Part shown: positions 18,412-28,519 of the stretch, piece after piece
How positions within the stretch are numbered: the stretch's first letter is position 1
How the letters are laid out: each line of letters opens with the position of its first letter
From: Sphingomonadales bacterium
GTDB taxonomy: Bacteria; Pseudomonadota; Alphaproteobacteria; Sphingomonadales; Sphingomonadaceae
Length of the DNA: 40,872 nt
Direction of reading: 5' to 3'
Assembly: GCA_025360285.1 (NCBI GenBank)
Contig: JANYCM010000228.1
Span: 1-40,872, forward strand
Program-made: the position numbers and the translations under genes
The notes under the pieces: generated by a model
Databases searched by the model: none
Told to the model about the DNA's origin: nothing
The model's input: only the letters and a program-made list of their open reading frames with translations

Positions 18412-19535
18412 TGGCCGGCGCCCTGGACGGCATTCTGGTGGTGGCCGTTGAACAGGCGGTCGCTGCGCCCCTGGCAACCGCGCGGCTGGCGGCGGGGGGC
18501 GCGCGGGTCATCAAGATCGAACGCGCCGAAGGTGATTTCGCTCGCGACTATGACCATGTCGTAAATGGCGAAAGCGCCTATTTCGTCTGGCTGAACCAGG
18601 GCAAGGAATCGCTGGTTCTCGATATCAAACAGGCCTGCGATGCGGCGCTGCTGGCGCGGATCATCGCCCGCGCCGATGTCTTTGTACAGAATCTGGCACC
18701 GGCAGCGGCGGCGCGCGCCGGCTTTGGCGCGGCGGATCTGCGCGCGCGGCATCCGCGGCTGATCACCTGCGATATTTCGGGCTATGGTTCATCCGGCCCG
18801 GCACGCGACATGAAGGCCTATGATCTGTTGATCCAGTGCGAAACCGGGCTGGCGGCGATCACCGGCAGCGCCAGCGAGGCCGGGCGTGTCGGCGTGTCGG
18901 TCGCCGATATCGCCTGCGGCATGAACGCCCATGCGGCGATCCTGGAAGCGCTGATCGCCCGCGGTCGCACCGGCGAGGGCCGGACTATTGAGGTATCGCT
19001 TTTCGATGCCATTGCCGATTGGATGACGGTGCCGCTGCTGCACTACGAACATGGGGGCGCGGCGCCCAGGCGGGCGGGGCTCAATCACCCCTCGATCGCG
19101 CCCTATGGGGCGTTTGGCTGTGGCGATGGGCGGCGGATCGTGCTGGCGGTGCAGAATGAACGCGAATGGCAACGGCTGTGCGCGATTGCACTGGAACAGC
19201 CACAACTGGCGGCCGACGCCCGCTTTTTGTCGAACAGCCTGCGTGTGGCCAACCGGCCGGCGCTTGATGCGGCCGTCGCGGCGGTGTTCGCGGGGCTGAA
19301 CCGTGACCAGGCGATTGCGCGCCTTGCGGCCGCCGGCATCGCCTATGCCGCGGTCAATGAGGTTGCCGACCTGTCTCGCCATTCGCAGTTACGGCGGCAG
19401 ACCATCGACACGCCGGGCGGGCCGGTGGCATTGCCTGCGTTGCCAGCGATTGCCGGCGCTCCTGAAGTGTCGCGCACTGTGCCTGCCATCGGCGCGCACA
19501 GCGTTGCGATACGTGCGGAGTTCGCCACCGAATAG
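18411..19535 (+). CDS. CoA transferase, class III (CaiB/BaiF family)
   Basis: GARVIKIERAEGDFARDYD, NQGKESLVLDIK, HPRLITCDISGYGSSGPARDMKAYDLLIQCETGLAAITG. Confidence 0.95.
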   Translation: MAGALDGILVVAVEQAVAAPLATARLAAGGARVIKIERAEGDFARDYDHVVNGESAYFVWLNQGKESLVLDIKQACDAALLARIIARADVFVQNLAPAAAARAGFGAADLRARHPRLITCDISGYGSSGPARDMKAYDLLIQCETGLAAITGSASEAGRVGVSVADIACGMNAHAAILEALIARGRTGEGRTIEVSLFDAIADWMTVPLLHYEHGGAAPRRAGLNHPSIAPYGAFGCGDGRRIVLAVQNEREWQRLCAIALEQPQLAADARFLSNSLRVANRPALDAAVAAVFAGLNRDQAIARLAAAGIAYAAVNEVADLSRHSQLRRQTIDTPGGPVALPALPAIAGAPEVSRTVPAIGAHSVAIRAEFATE

Positions 19536-19592
19536 CGGTGCGTCTTGCCCGAGCGCTTTGCGCGTCAGCAGTGGCCGGCGTCTCATGCCGGC

Positions 19593-21248
19593 ATGATCAC
19601 CCCGCCATCCGATACTGACGATACGGCCATCATCGCGGCACTCGCCGACCTTCTCGGCGCCGATGCCGTGACGCTTGGCCTGGAAAAACGCACCTTTTTT
19701 TCGACCGACATCAGCCGCCGCGGTGAAACTGCACTTGCCATTGTCGCCCCGGCCAACGCCGAACTTGTGGCGCAGACGGTGGCGCTGTGTACTGGAGCCG
19801 GCATCGCCGTCATCCCGCGCGGCGGCGGCTTTTCCTATACCGGCGGCTATGTACCGGTCAGCAAGCGCAGCGTCACCATCGACATGCGCCGCCTCGATGC
19901 CATCGACATCCGCCGCGACGATATGCTGGTCATCGTCGATGCCGGCGTCACATGGGCCAATCTGTATGAGGCGCTCAAGGCCCAGGGGCTGCGTACCCCC
20001 TATTTCGGGCCGATGTCGGGCTATAGCGCCACAGTTGGCGGGGCGCTGTCGCAGGGGTCATTCTTTCTCGGCTCGACGCAATATGGCCAGGCGGCGGAAT
20101 CGGTGCTGGCGGTGGAGGTTGTGCTGGCCGACGGCAGCCTGGTGCGCACCGGAAGCTGGGGTGGGGCGGGCGATGCCTCGCCATTTTTGCGCAACTATGG
20201 CCCGGATCTTACCGGGCTGTTTCTCAATGATACCGGCGCGCTCGGCTTCAAGACGCGGGCGGTGCTCAAGCTGATCGCGTTCCCGCCGCATCAGGAATAT
20301 GCCAGCATTGCCTTTGCCGATGGCGCCGCTGCGCTTGCCGCGCTTTCCGATATCGCGCGCGCCGGACTGGCCGCCGAATGCTATTTGTGGGACCCGTATT
20401 TTGTGAAGATCATGGCGGGCGCCAGCCTTGGCTTTGGCGAGGACTTGAAATTCCTGGCGGGCGTCGCGCGCGGCGGCGGTTCATTGCTCGGCGGGCTGAA
20501 GAACGCCGGCCGTATCGCGCTGGCCGGGCGCAGCGCCTTTGCCGCCGATACTTTCGTGCTCAACGTCACCATCGATGATTTCAGTGCGGCCGGGGCCGGT
20601 GCCAAGCTCGCCGCTGTCCATGAACTCGCCGCCGGCCATGGCGGGGCCGCGGTAACTCCCACAGCGCCGATGGCGATGCGCGGCACGCCGTTCATCAATT
20701 TCAACAGCCCCGAACGCCGCGCGCCGCGCCGTAACCTGCCGGTGCACGGTCTGATCAATCACAGCGGCGCCCAAGCGCTCAACCAGCGCATTCGCGCTGT
20801 CATTGCTGAAAACGGCGCAGCGCGGGCGGCGCTGGGCGTCGAATGCGGGGTCATATGCTTTGCCGTTGGCAGCCAGGCCGTCGGCATCGAACCGTTGATC
20901 TATTGGGATGACCAGCAGCAATTCCTGCACGACCGCACGCGCGAAACCAGCGATCTGGCGGGCCTGGCCGGTTTTGCTGCGCCGCCGGCCGCCACGGTCG
21001 CCGCCATGGCGATGCGCGCTGAGATCGCCGCCGTATTCACCGAAAGCGGCGCTGCGCATATGCAGATTGGCAAAAGCTATCCGTGGCTGGCGACGCGCAG
21101 CCCCGGCATCGCGCGCCTCGCCGCGCAGTTGAAACTCGCGCTCGATCCGGCTGGCCTGGTCAACCCCGGTTCCTTGGGTTTCAGCCCTATGACAGACTTG
21201 CGTAAAAGTGATATCAACTCCGAAATGATTGCGCATGCCGCATCATGA
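19593..21248 (+). CDS. FAD-binding oxidase/dehydrogenase, VAO-type
   Basis: PRGGGFSYTGGYVPVSKRSVTIDMRRLDAIDI, VDAGVTWANLYEALKAQGLRTPYFGPMSGYSATVGGALSQG, NDTGALGFKTRAVLKL. Confidence 0.9.
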   Translation: MITPPSDTDDTAIIAALADLLGADAVTLGLEKRTFFSTDISRRGETALAIVAPANAELVAQTVALCTGAGIAVIPRGGGFSYTGGYVPVSKRSVTIDMRRLDAIDIRRDDMLVIVDAGVTWANLYEALKAQGLRTPYFGPMSGYSATVGGALSQGSFFLGSTQYGQAAESVLAVEVVLADGSLVRTGSWGGAGDASPFLRNYGPDLTGLFLNDTGALGFKTRAVLKLIAFPPHQEYASIAFADGAAALAALSDIARAGLAAECYLWDPYFVKIMAGASLGFGEDLKFLAGVARGGGSLLGGLKNAGRIALAGRSAFAADTFVLNVTIDDFSAAGAGAKLAAVHELAAGHGGAAVTPTAPMAMRGTPFINFNSPERRAPRRNLPVHGLINHSGAQALNQRIRAVIAENGAARAALGVECGVICFAVGSQAVGIEPLIYWDDQQQFLHDRTRETSDLAGLAGFAAPPAATVAAMAMRAEIAAVFTESGAAHMQIGKSYPWLATRSPGIARLAAQLKLALDPAGLVNPGSLGFSPMTDLRKSDINSEMIAHAAS

Positions 21249-21262
21249 CAGGAGTCGCCGTT

Positions 21263-22171
21263 GTGGAAATTCAGCAGCTCAAGCATCTGATGGCGGCCGT
21301 CGAGCATCGTAACCTGCTGAAAGCCGCCGATTCGACCTTCATCTCGCAGTCGGGGTTGAGCCGCAGCATCAAGAGCCTGGAAACCCGGCTGGGGGTGCCT
21401 TTGCTGATCCGCGGACCCAAGGGGGTCGAACCCACGGTCTATGGCCAAAGCGTGCTGCGCCGCGCCAGGGTCATCCTTAACGAGGTTGCCAAGGCGGTCG
21501 ATGAAGTGCGCGCCATCGAACAGGCGCGCGTCGGTGAAGTCACCTTCGGGATCACCCAGAACTACGGCACCTATCTGGTGCCGGAACTGCTCGCCGATCT
21601 GCACCGTGAACGGCCGGACCTGAAGGTCACGGTGATCGCCGATGGCTTCATGGAACTGCTTGAGCGCGTAAAAACCGAATCGATCGATTTCGCCTTTGGC
21701 CTGATCGGGCAGATCCGCCGCAGCGACGGCGTGGTCATCGAACCACTGCGCTCGCACCGGTCGCGTGTCATGGCCGGGCGCGGGCATCCGTTCGCCGCCA
21801 TCGGTGCCGCCAGCCGGGCGCAGCTTGCCGATGCCGATTGGGCGATGCTGTCGAGCGAAGGCGTGCAGCGCGGCTTCGGGCTGTTCTTTGAAAGTCGCGG
21901 GCTGAGCGTGCCGCGCCAGGTGCTGCGCACCAACTCGATTTCGCTGATCCGATCGATGGTCAAGACCAGCGACACATTGACCATCCTGCCCGAAGATGTG
22001 GTGCGGGACGATATTCAGATCGGCGATATTGTGCCGCTGGAATGTGAAACCCCCATTGAACAGACCAAGGTCGGGCTGTTCTTTCGCGAAGGCGGCCTGC
22101 TGACACCGCAGGCGCAACTGGTCATCGAACGCTTCCGCCGCGCGGCGACGCCCGGCGCATCCTATAGTTGA
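21263..22171 (+). CDS. LysR-family transcriptional regulator
   Basis: N-terminal HTH VEIQQLKHLMAAVEHRNLLKAADSTFISQSGLSRSIKSLETRLGVPLLIRGPKGVEPT; GTG start preceded by AGGAG (21250-21254). Confidence 0.93.
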   Translation: MEIQQLKHLMAAVEHRNLLKAADSTFISQSGLSRSIKSLETRLGVPLLIRGPKGVEPTVYGQSVLRRARVILNEVAKAVDEVRAIEQARVGEVTFGITQNYGTYLVPELLADLHRERPDLKVTVIADGFMELLERVKTESIDFAFGLIGQIRRSDGVVIEPLRSHRSRVMAGRGHPFAAIGAASRAQLADADWAMLSSEGVQRGFGLFFESRGLSVPRQVLRTNSISLIRSMVKTSDTLTILPEDVVRDDIQIGDIVPLECETPIEQTKVGLFFREGGLLTPQAQLVIERFRRAATPGASYS

Positions 22172-22180
22172 GGAACCGCC

Positions 22181-22939
22181 ATGCGCCCGCTCGATATCTA
22201 CCGGAAAACGCTGGGCTCGCTCGATGAAGCCGACAGCGCCTGGTGGTATCTTGGCACGACGACGGCGCAGGCCGAGGGTCATCCCGAATTGATCGTCAAC
22301 CATGTCGAAACGGTGATGATCTACCGGACGCAGACGCTGGACCCAGACAGTTTCCGGGTGCCCTGGTGGGAAATCGGCCTGTTCCGCGACGCCATCACCG
22401 GGGAATTGCCGGGCCCATGGACCAACCCGATCACCGGCGTCACATCGGACCACCCCAAGACCTTCGAGGAAGGGCCATCGGGGTTCAGCCTGCGCGAAAC
22501 CGGCACGGGCCTCGCCATGTTCGACGTGGTGCAAGCCTTTGCCGCGCTCGAATCAGCGACGATCGACATCGCCACCATCGGCAATCGCATCTGCATCACC
22601 CAGACCGAGGTGAAGACCCGGGCTTTCCCCGGTCTTGACGGCATTCCTGATCTCGACAGTGGCCAGGCCACAAAATCACGCACCGTGCTTCAATGGCTCG
22701 CCGATGCCGATGCTGTTGCCTCTAATGCCCCGTCGGTGCCGGCAACCGGCACATACAGCTTTGAAATCGGGGCACCGGCCTGGCTGGGTTTTGGCGATAT
22801 GCCGTGTCGATTCATGGTCAAGGGCCTGATGGTCAAGGCTGAGCTGGCGCCGCCGCTCAATCCACGCGGCTGGCGGGATTTGCAGCAGATGTTCCCGCAA
22901 TATTTTGGCGCGGGCATGATCCAGCCGCGCTGGTGTTAA
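22181..22939 (+). CDS. DUF1838-like protein of unknown function
   Basis: PWWEIGLFRDAITGELPGPWTNPITGVTSDHPKTFEEGPSGFS resembles DUF1838 members by recall; family assignment not verified. Confidence 0.5.
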   Translation: MRPLDIYRKTLGSLDEADSAWWYLGTTTAQAEGHPELIVNHVETVMIYRTQTLDPDSFRVPWWEIGLFRDAITGELPGPWTNPITGVTSDHPKTFEEGPSGFSLRETGTGLAMFDVVQAFAALESATIDIATIGNRICITQTEVKTRAFPGLDGIPDLDSGQATKSRTVLQWLADADAVASNAPSVPATGTYSFEIGAPAWLGFGDMPCRFMVKGLMVKAELAPPLNPRGWRDLQQMFPQYFGAGMIQPRWC

Positions 22940-22944
22940 GGGAT

Positions 22945-23763
22945 TTATGCCCTTGCCCAAGGGCTGTGCTCGCAACCGAGAAAGTGGCCCGTCAACGCTG
23001 CGATCTCCGCTGGGGCTGTTTCGAGTACGGCCCCCGACAAATGCCTGAGCTCCGTCACGTCTGAATTCGGCATCAGGCTGGCTACCGCCCGCGATGGCTC
23101 GGCGAGATGGCCCTGCGGGTTGAGGATTAAGGTTGGTTGGCTGATCAGCGGCAGGCGGCCATCGGCATCCCAACCGAACAGGGCGGCATGGGCCCACGAG
23201 CCGTTTGGCCAGGCCTTGAGTTCATCGACGAAATTGCCAAAGCCGCGTTCCAGGCTGACCCCATCGGAACGGCTGGTCACTAGATAGTCCCAGCGTTCGT
23301 CGAATTGTGACAGCGCGGCGCCAAGGCTATGTTCGCCCGCCAGCCGCTGCCGCCAGGCCTCGAAATTCAGTGCCTGGAAATAGGGCACGCCGAGCCACAC
23401 CATGCGCCGCACCAGCCCCGGCGCGGCAATCGCAATTTCGGCCGCCATGGCCACGCCTGTGTGATAGCCAAAAATGTCGAACGGCGTGCCGGTGCCGATT
23501 ACGCCGGCAATCGACTGGGCGATGGTGTCGGCATAGCCCGCGATGTCGGGGCGGTGGGTCGGGGCATCGGACTCGCCATAGCCGGGCGCATCCACGGCGA
23601 TGAGATGGTGCCGGTCCCCGAACGCCCTCATCAGCGGCGTGAAACTGCGCGACGAATAGGCGGTGGCGTGGAGGCAGACCAAAGGCACACCGCCAGCGCG
23701 CCAGCCGCTTTCCCGGAGATGAATCTGGCCGCCTCCGGCATCAACATAGCGTCTACGTATCAT
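22945..23763 (-). CDS. alpha/beta hydrolase with GYHTG elbow
   Basis: VPLVCLHATAYSSRSF, IAVDAPGYGESDAP, FDIFGYHTGVAMAAEIA. Start could also be 23796. Confidence 0.85.
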   Translation of the reverse strand: MIRRRYVDAGGGQIHLRESGWRAGGVPLVCLHATAYSSRSFTPLMRAFGDRHHLIAVDAPGYGESDAPTHRPDIAGYADTIAQSIAGVIGTGTPFDIFGYHTGVAMAAEIAIAAPGLVRRMVWLGVPYFQALNFEAWRQRLAGEHSLGAALSQFDERWDYLVTSRSDGVSLERGFGNFVDELKAWPNGSWAHAALFGWDADGRLPLISQPTLILNPQGHLAEPSRAVASLMPNSDVTELRHLSGAVLETAPAEIAALTGHFLGCEHSPWARA

Positions 23764-23788
23764 GGGTGCGGCACCGCCGGTTCCGGCC

Positions 23789-24637
23789 TCAGCCATCCAG
23801 GAAGTCCGCCACTGTCTTCCAGATGCGGTGCCGGGCGTTCTGCAGATGGCCATAATCGCCGCCATCCGGTACGATCACCAAGGCTTTGTCATGGCTGGGC
23901 AGGGTTTCGAAGAAGCTGGCGCGCGCCGATCCGCCCTGCATGTAATTCTGCATGCCGGCGGCAAAGCCATAGAGCATCAGCGTGGGGTTGCCTATCTTCG
24001 CCGCATCGGCAGCGATGCTGCCCCTTTCATTTTCCACCCTGATGCCGTTTGGCGCGCGCGGTTCGCGCGCTTCAGCTTGCACCGCCAGTTGCTCATGGGC
24101 CGCCGCGTCCATGAATTCCAGCTCCAGCCGATCACGGAAATAGGCGGCGGTGTTCAGCCACCAATCGGTCGGTGCCGGAAACGGCACCTTGTTGCCGCCG
24201 CCGATCGCCGGATCGAGCAGCACAAGCCGGCCGATCTTGTCGCCGTTGGTTTCGGCATAGCGCCCGGCGATGCGGCCACCCCAGGACCAGCCTAGCAGGT
24301 GTGGCCGGGCGAACCCTTGTGCGATGGCCCAGTCGATGACCGCCGCTGTGTCCTCGATAGCCTGATCGGTCTGGACGCCATGCGGATGCCCGGACAATTC
24401 TGAATCGCGATAGCCGCGGATGGAAAAGGTGATGGCGCCAAAGCGGCGTGCCACCAGCGCATCCATGAACGAATAGTCGCTGCCGCCCGAAAAACTGAAA
24501 TCATAGCCTAGCTGCCCCGACAAATTGGCGCCCTGGATAAGGATGACAATGTGCCGGGGCCGGGCTTCCAGCCCTTTGCTGCGCAGGGACAGACGGCCGG
24601 CCGGGCCAGTGATGAAGAAATCGTTCGCCGCTGCCAT
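23789..24637 (-). CDS. alpha/beta hydrolase
   Basis: MAAANDFFITGPAGRLSLRSKGLEARPRHIVILIQGANLSGQLGYDFS; elbow HLLGWSWGGRIAG; C-terminal VPDGGDYGHLQNARHRIWKTVADFL. Confidence 0.85.
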   Translation of the reverse strand: MAAANDFFITGPAGRLSLRSKGLEARPRHIVILIQGANLSGQLGYDFSFSGGSDYSFMDALVARRFGAITFSIRGYRDSELSGHPHGVQTDQAIEDTAAVIDWAIAQGFARPHLLGWSWGGRIAGRYAETNGDKIGRLVLLDPAIGGGNKVPFPAPTDWWLNTAAYFRDRLELEFMDAAAHEQLAVQAEAREPRAPNGIRVENERGSIAADAAKIGNPTLMLYGFAAGMQNYMQGGSARASFFETLPSHDKALVIVPDGGDYGHLQNARHRIWKTVADFLDG

Positions 24638-24716
24638 GCCCGTGCCCCTTGTCGCCACAGCGCATCTGAATGCACCAAGCCAGCTATGCTTGCCACAGCG
24701 GTTTGCGCATCCAGGG

Positions 24717-24731
24717 TTGCGTCTGACGCAA
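24717..24731. promoter_or_regulatory. perfect 15-bp palindrome upstream of the IclR gene, candidate operator
   Basis: TTGCGTC-T-GACGCAA, about 66 bp upstream of the proposed IclR start and between divergent genes. Confidence 0.5.
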
Positions 24732-24797
24732 GCCATCTTGTCATTGCGCCCCGCGGGACCGACACTTGCTGCAGGGTCAGAACAGGCGGGACAGGCT

Positions 24798-25580
24798 TTG
24801 GACAGCGATCAGGAACTCAAATCGCTGAAGCGCGGGTTGAAGGCGATGGCGCTGATCAACCTGCAAGGTTCGATCACGATTTCGGAACTCAGCCGATCGC
24901 AGGAGCTGCCGCGCACCACCGCCGAGCGGGTATTGATGACGCTTCTGGCCGAAGGTTTTGTCGCGCGAGACCCGGAAACGAAACGCTATTTCCTCACATC
25001 CCGCGTGCGTGCGCTCAGTGGCGGCTTTTCGGATGAAAGCTGGATCGCGCATGTGGCGACGCCGTTGTTGTTCGAAACGACGCGGTCGATCGGCTGGCCG
25101 CTGTGCATCGCCACGCCGACCGGCGAATATATGAGCCTGCGGGTGACCACCGATCCATCGACGTCGCTGCGGCTGCACCGCCGCCACATTGGTTCCGAGA
25201 TTGCCATGGCGGTATCGAGCAGCGGGATCACCCATTTGGCCTTTGTCGATGCCGAACAGCGGCGCATCATGCTCGATATCCTGGGCGCGTCCAATGATCC
25301 CGCCCAAGCGCCGGCGCGCGATATCAGCCGCATCAGCCATGCCATCGCCGAGGCCCAGGCCCATGGTTACAGCTTTGGCCTTGATCATGGCCGCGAACGC
25401 AGCGTTAGCGTGCCGATCATGGCGCACGGCCAGGTCAGGGCCGTGCTGCTGATGGTGTTCATGGCGGCTGGGTTGACCCATGAGCGCGTGGTGCGGGACT
25501 TTGTGCCGCGGTTGAAAGCCATGGCCGCCGAGATAGAGCGGCTGGCTTTTGCTGGTGAGGTGACGCAGGTCACGATCTGA
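24798..25580 (+). CDS. IclR-family transcriptional regulator
   Basis: LDSDQELKSLKRGLKAMALINLQGSITISELSRSQELPRTTAERVLMTLLAEGFVARDPETKRYFLTSRV, winged-helix plus IclR effector domain; TTG start at 24798 is a guess. Confidence 0.88.
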   Translation: MDSDQELKSLKRGLKAMALINLQGSITISELSRSQELPRTTAERVLMTLLAEGFVARDPETKRYFLTSRVRALSGGFSDESWIAHVATPLLFETTRSIGWPLCIATPTGEYMSLRVTTDPSTSLRLHRRHIGSEIAMAVSSSGITHLAFVDAEQRRIMLDILGASNDPAQAPARDISRISHAIAEAQAHGYSFGLDHGRERSVSVPIMAHGQVRAVLLMVFMAAGLTHERVVRDFVPRLKAMAAEIERLAFAGEVTQVTI

Positions 25581-25687
25581 TGCCGCCCGCACTTCGGTTA
25601 GCCGGATGGCCCGGTCTGGCTGCCCGGCGGCGGATCGGTGCACATCACCGCCGCAGCGGCCCGGCCGCGACCCGGAGGCGGCGATCG

Positions 25688-27202
25688 GTGCAAACCCATA
25701 CATTTCAATCGGTTGAACCGAGAGAGGCGGCGTTGGCCTTTCTCGCTGGCCGGCATGACCTGCTGATTGGTGGTGAATTTGTGGCCGGTGCCGGGCGGCG
25801 GATTATTGTGGAAAATCCGGCCACTGCGGTACAGATCGCCGACGTGGGGGCGGCATCGCTGGATCAGCTGGATGCGGCGGTGTCGGCGGCGCGGGCGGCG
25901 GCGAACGGCGCCTGGGGGCGCATGTCAGGGCGCGATCGCGGCGTCATTCTTGCCCGTTTTGCCGATCTGCTGGAGGCCAATCTGGACCTGGTTGCCGAGA
26001 TCATGACGCTCGACAATGGCTCGCCGCTGTCGTCATCGCGCATGGTGGTGAAGTATTTGGCCGTTGAATTGTTTCGCTATTATGCCGGCTGGGCGACGAA
26101 AATCAGCGGCGACAGCTTCGCCCCCACTATCGGCGCGCGGCCCGGCCAGGATTTTTTGGTGGCGACAATCCGCGAACCCATCGGCGTCGTTGGCGCCATC
26201 GTGCCGTGGAATGCCCCGCCGGGGATGATGGCGATGAAGATGGCGCCGGCGCTGGCCGCGGGCTGCACGATGGTGATGAAAACCGCCGAACTGGCGCCGC
26301 TGACCGGGGAGATTTTCGGGCGTTTATGGGGCGAAGCGGGGGGTACGGCCGGGGCTTTCAACCTTGTGCACGGGTTCGGCGAGGACATTGGCGGGGCGAT
26401 GGCGGGCCATGCCGGGATCGACAAGATCGCGTTCACCGGATCGACTGCCGTCGGTCGCAAGATTGTCGAAGCGGCGACCGGCAATCTGAAGCGTGTCACG
26501 CTCGAACTTGGCGGCAAATCGCCGGTCGTCATTTTTCCCGATGCCGATATGGCGGCGGCGATTCCGGCCGCGGCGATGGCCTGCTTCCTGTCAACGGGGC
26601 AGCAATGCATGGCCGGTTCGCGGCTGTTCGTTCATGCCGATGTGCATGACCAGGTTGCCGAGGGCGTCGCACGGTTTGCGGCGTCCCTCAAGATCGGCGA
26701 CGGCCTGCAACCCGATACCGTGCTCGGCCCGGCGATTTCGGCGCGGCAAAAGGCGCGGATTGAAGCCTATGCTGCCATCGCCAAGGCAGAAGGCGCGGTG
26801 CCGCTGCTGGAAACCCCGGCGATTGATTCGCCCGGCCATTTCATCGGTCCCAGCATCTTTACCGGCGTCACCCCCGACATGCGCATCGCCCAGGAGGAGG
26901 TGTTCGGCCCGGTTCTCAGCATCCTGCACTTTGATGATGAGGATGAACTGATCGCCGCGATCAACGGCACGCCCTATGGCCTGTCGGGGTCGGTGTGGAC
27001 CTCGCACATCCAGACAGCGCTGCGCGTTGCCAAACGAATTGATTCGGGCCAGGTCGGCATCAACATCCATGGCGCGATGAGCCCGGAAACCCCCTTCGGC
27101 GGCAACCGCCAATCCGGCTGGGGCCGCGAACTGGGCCGCGAGGGGCTTGATGCCTATCTGAAAACCAAGGCGATCAGCTTTGCCATCGGGGTCAAGCCAT
27201 GA
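25688..27202 (+). CDS. aldehyde dehydrogenase family protein
   Basis: PIGVVGAIVPWNAP, KIAFTGSTAVGRKI, TLELGGKSPVVIFPDAD, GQQCMAGSRLFVH, EEVFGPVLSI; GTG start at 25688 preceded by GGAGG. Confidence 0.95.
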   Translation: MQTHTFQSVEPREAALAFLAGRHDLLIGGEFVAGAGRRIIVENPATAVQIADVGAASLDQLDAAVSAARAAANGAWGRMSGRDRGVILARFADLLEANLDLVAEIMTLDNGSPLSSSRMVVKYLAVELFRYYAGWATKISGDSFAPTIGARPGQDFLVATIREPIGVVGAIVPWNAPPGMMAMKMAPALAAGCTMVMKTAELAPLTGEIFGRLWGEAGGTAGAFNLVHGFGEDIGGAMAGHAGIDKIAFTGSTAVGRKIVEAATGNLKRVTLELGGKSPVVIFPDADMAAAIPAAAMACFLSTGQQCMAGSRLFVHADVHDQVAEGVARFAASLKIGDGLQPDTVLGPAISARQKARIEAYAAIAKAEGAVPLLETPAIDSPGHFIGPSIFTGVTPDMRIAQEEVFGPVLSILHFDDEDELIAAINGTPYGLSGSVWTSHIQTALRVAKRIDSGQVGINIHGAMSPETPFGGNRQSGWGRELGREGLDAYLKTKAISFAIGVKP

Positions 27203-27212
27203 GTTTTGGGCC

Positions 27213-28367
27213 ATGAAAATCCTCATCATCGGCGCCGGCCTCGGCGGCCTGGTCGCCGGCATCGCGCTGCGCCGCGCCGGTTTTGATGCGGATATCCATG
27301 AACAGGCCGATCGCCTGGGCGAAGTCGGCGCCGGCCTGACACTAAGCCGCGGTGCGCAATCGGTGTTCCGGGCGCTGGGCGTGCAGGACCAGGTTGCACC
27401 CTTCGCCTGCCGCAGCTCAGCCTTTCCCTTCCTGCATTATGCCAGTGCGCGGTTGCTCGCCGGCGCGCCGGATTTCGGTTCGGGGGAGCCCGATGATGGC
27501 GTCGCCGATATCGGCCGCCAGATTCACCGCGCCGACCTGCACGCCGTCCTGGTCGCGGCTTTCGAGGAATTGGGGCCGCCGGTCCGCCTCGGCCATTCGC
27601 TCGCCGCGATCGACCAAAGCGCCGACACTGTGCACGCCGCCTTCACCAATGGCGACAGCGCCGTAGGCAAGGCGCTGATCGGCGCCGATGGCGTGCGCTC
27701 GGTGGTGCGCGGAATCATCGCTGGCGCCGATTCGCCGCGCTTCACCGGGCAAATTGCCTATCGCTTCCTGGTGCCGGCGGAAATCGCCCGGCCGTTCATG
27801 GCGCAAGGCCGCGGCGCCGTCTGGCTGGGGCCGCGCCGCACCTTCAACCGCTACACTTTGCGCGGCGGCGCCATCGTCAATTGCGTGGGGATTGCGGCGA
27901 CGGATGTGTGGATCGGCGATGGTTGGTCAACGCCGGCCAGCGTCGCCGAAATGCGCGCCGATTTTGCAGGCTTCCACCCCGATGTGCTCGGCTTGATCGA
28001 TCACGCCACCGGCGCCATCAAATGGGGCCTGTTCGACCGCGCGCCGCTGGACGCCTGGACGCACGGCCGGGTGACGCTGCTCGGTGACGCCGCGCACGCC
28101 ATGCTGCCCTTCCTCGGCCTGGGCGCCGCCATGGCCATCGAAGACGGCATGATCCTGGCCCGGGCGTTTGCGTCGGAAGGCGCCGTTGCCCCGGCCCTCG
28201 CGCGCTATGAAGCCGCCCGCCGCCCGCGCACCGCGCTGATCCACGCCAAATCGATCGAACAGGGCGAATTGACCCAGGCGCGCGACCCGGACAATTATGA
28301 TGGCGCGGCGGCGCCTTCGAGCGATCCGGCGATCATTGGCTATGACCCTGTGACGGCGGGGATTTAG
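27213..28367 (+). CDS. FAD-dependent monooxygenase (salicylate hydroxylase-like, UbiH/PHBH fold)
   Basis: MKILIIGAGLGGLVAGIALRRAGFDADIHEQ (GxGxxG), LIGADGVRSVVR, VTLLGDAAHAMLPFLGLGAAMAIEDGMILAR. Confidence 0.95.
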   Translation: MKILIIGAGLGGLVAGIALRRAGFDADIHEQADRLGEVGAGLTLSRGAQSVFRALGVQDQVAPFACRSSAFPFLHYASARLLAGAPDFGSGEPDDGVADIGRQIHRADLHAVLVAAFEELGPPVRLGHSLAAIDQSADTVHAAFTNGDSAVGKALIGADGVRSVVRGIIAGADSPRFTGQIAYRFLVPAEIARPFMAQGRGAVWLGPRRTFNRYTLRGGAIVNCVGIAATDVWIGDGWSTPASVAEMRADFAGFHPDVLGLIDHATGAIKWGLFDRAPLDAWTHGRVTLLGDAAHAMLPFLGLGAAMAIEDGMILARAFASEGAVAPALARYEAARRPRTALIHAKSIEQGELTQARDPDNYDGAAAPSSDPAIIGYDPVTAGI

Positions 28368-28519
28368 ACTCGTTTTGCAGTGCGAAAGGAAAGATCCGTC
28401 CGGTCGCCCGTTACGCCTGATCCTCACCCTTATACCCGAATGCCGGGCTATACCGCGCACATCGCTGGCGCCGCGCTATCACCACCGGCAACCATCGCGC
28501 CACTTCCGGGGAGTGCTGC

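Noticed and set aside
21077-22534. 485-aa minus-strand ORF opposite the LysR gene
   Set aside because: Spans three plus-strand genes and the LysR helix-turn-helix is unmistakable; no domain in the antisense reading.
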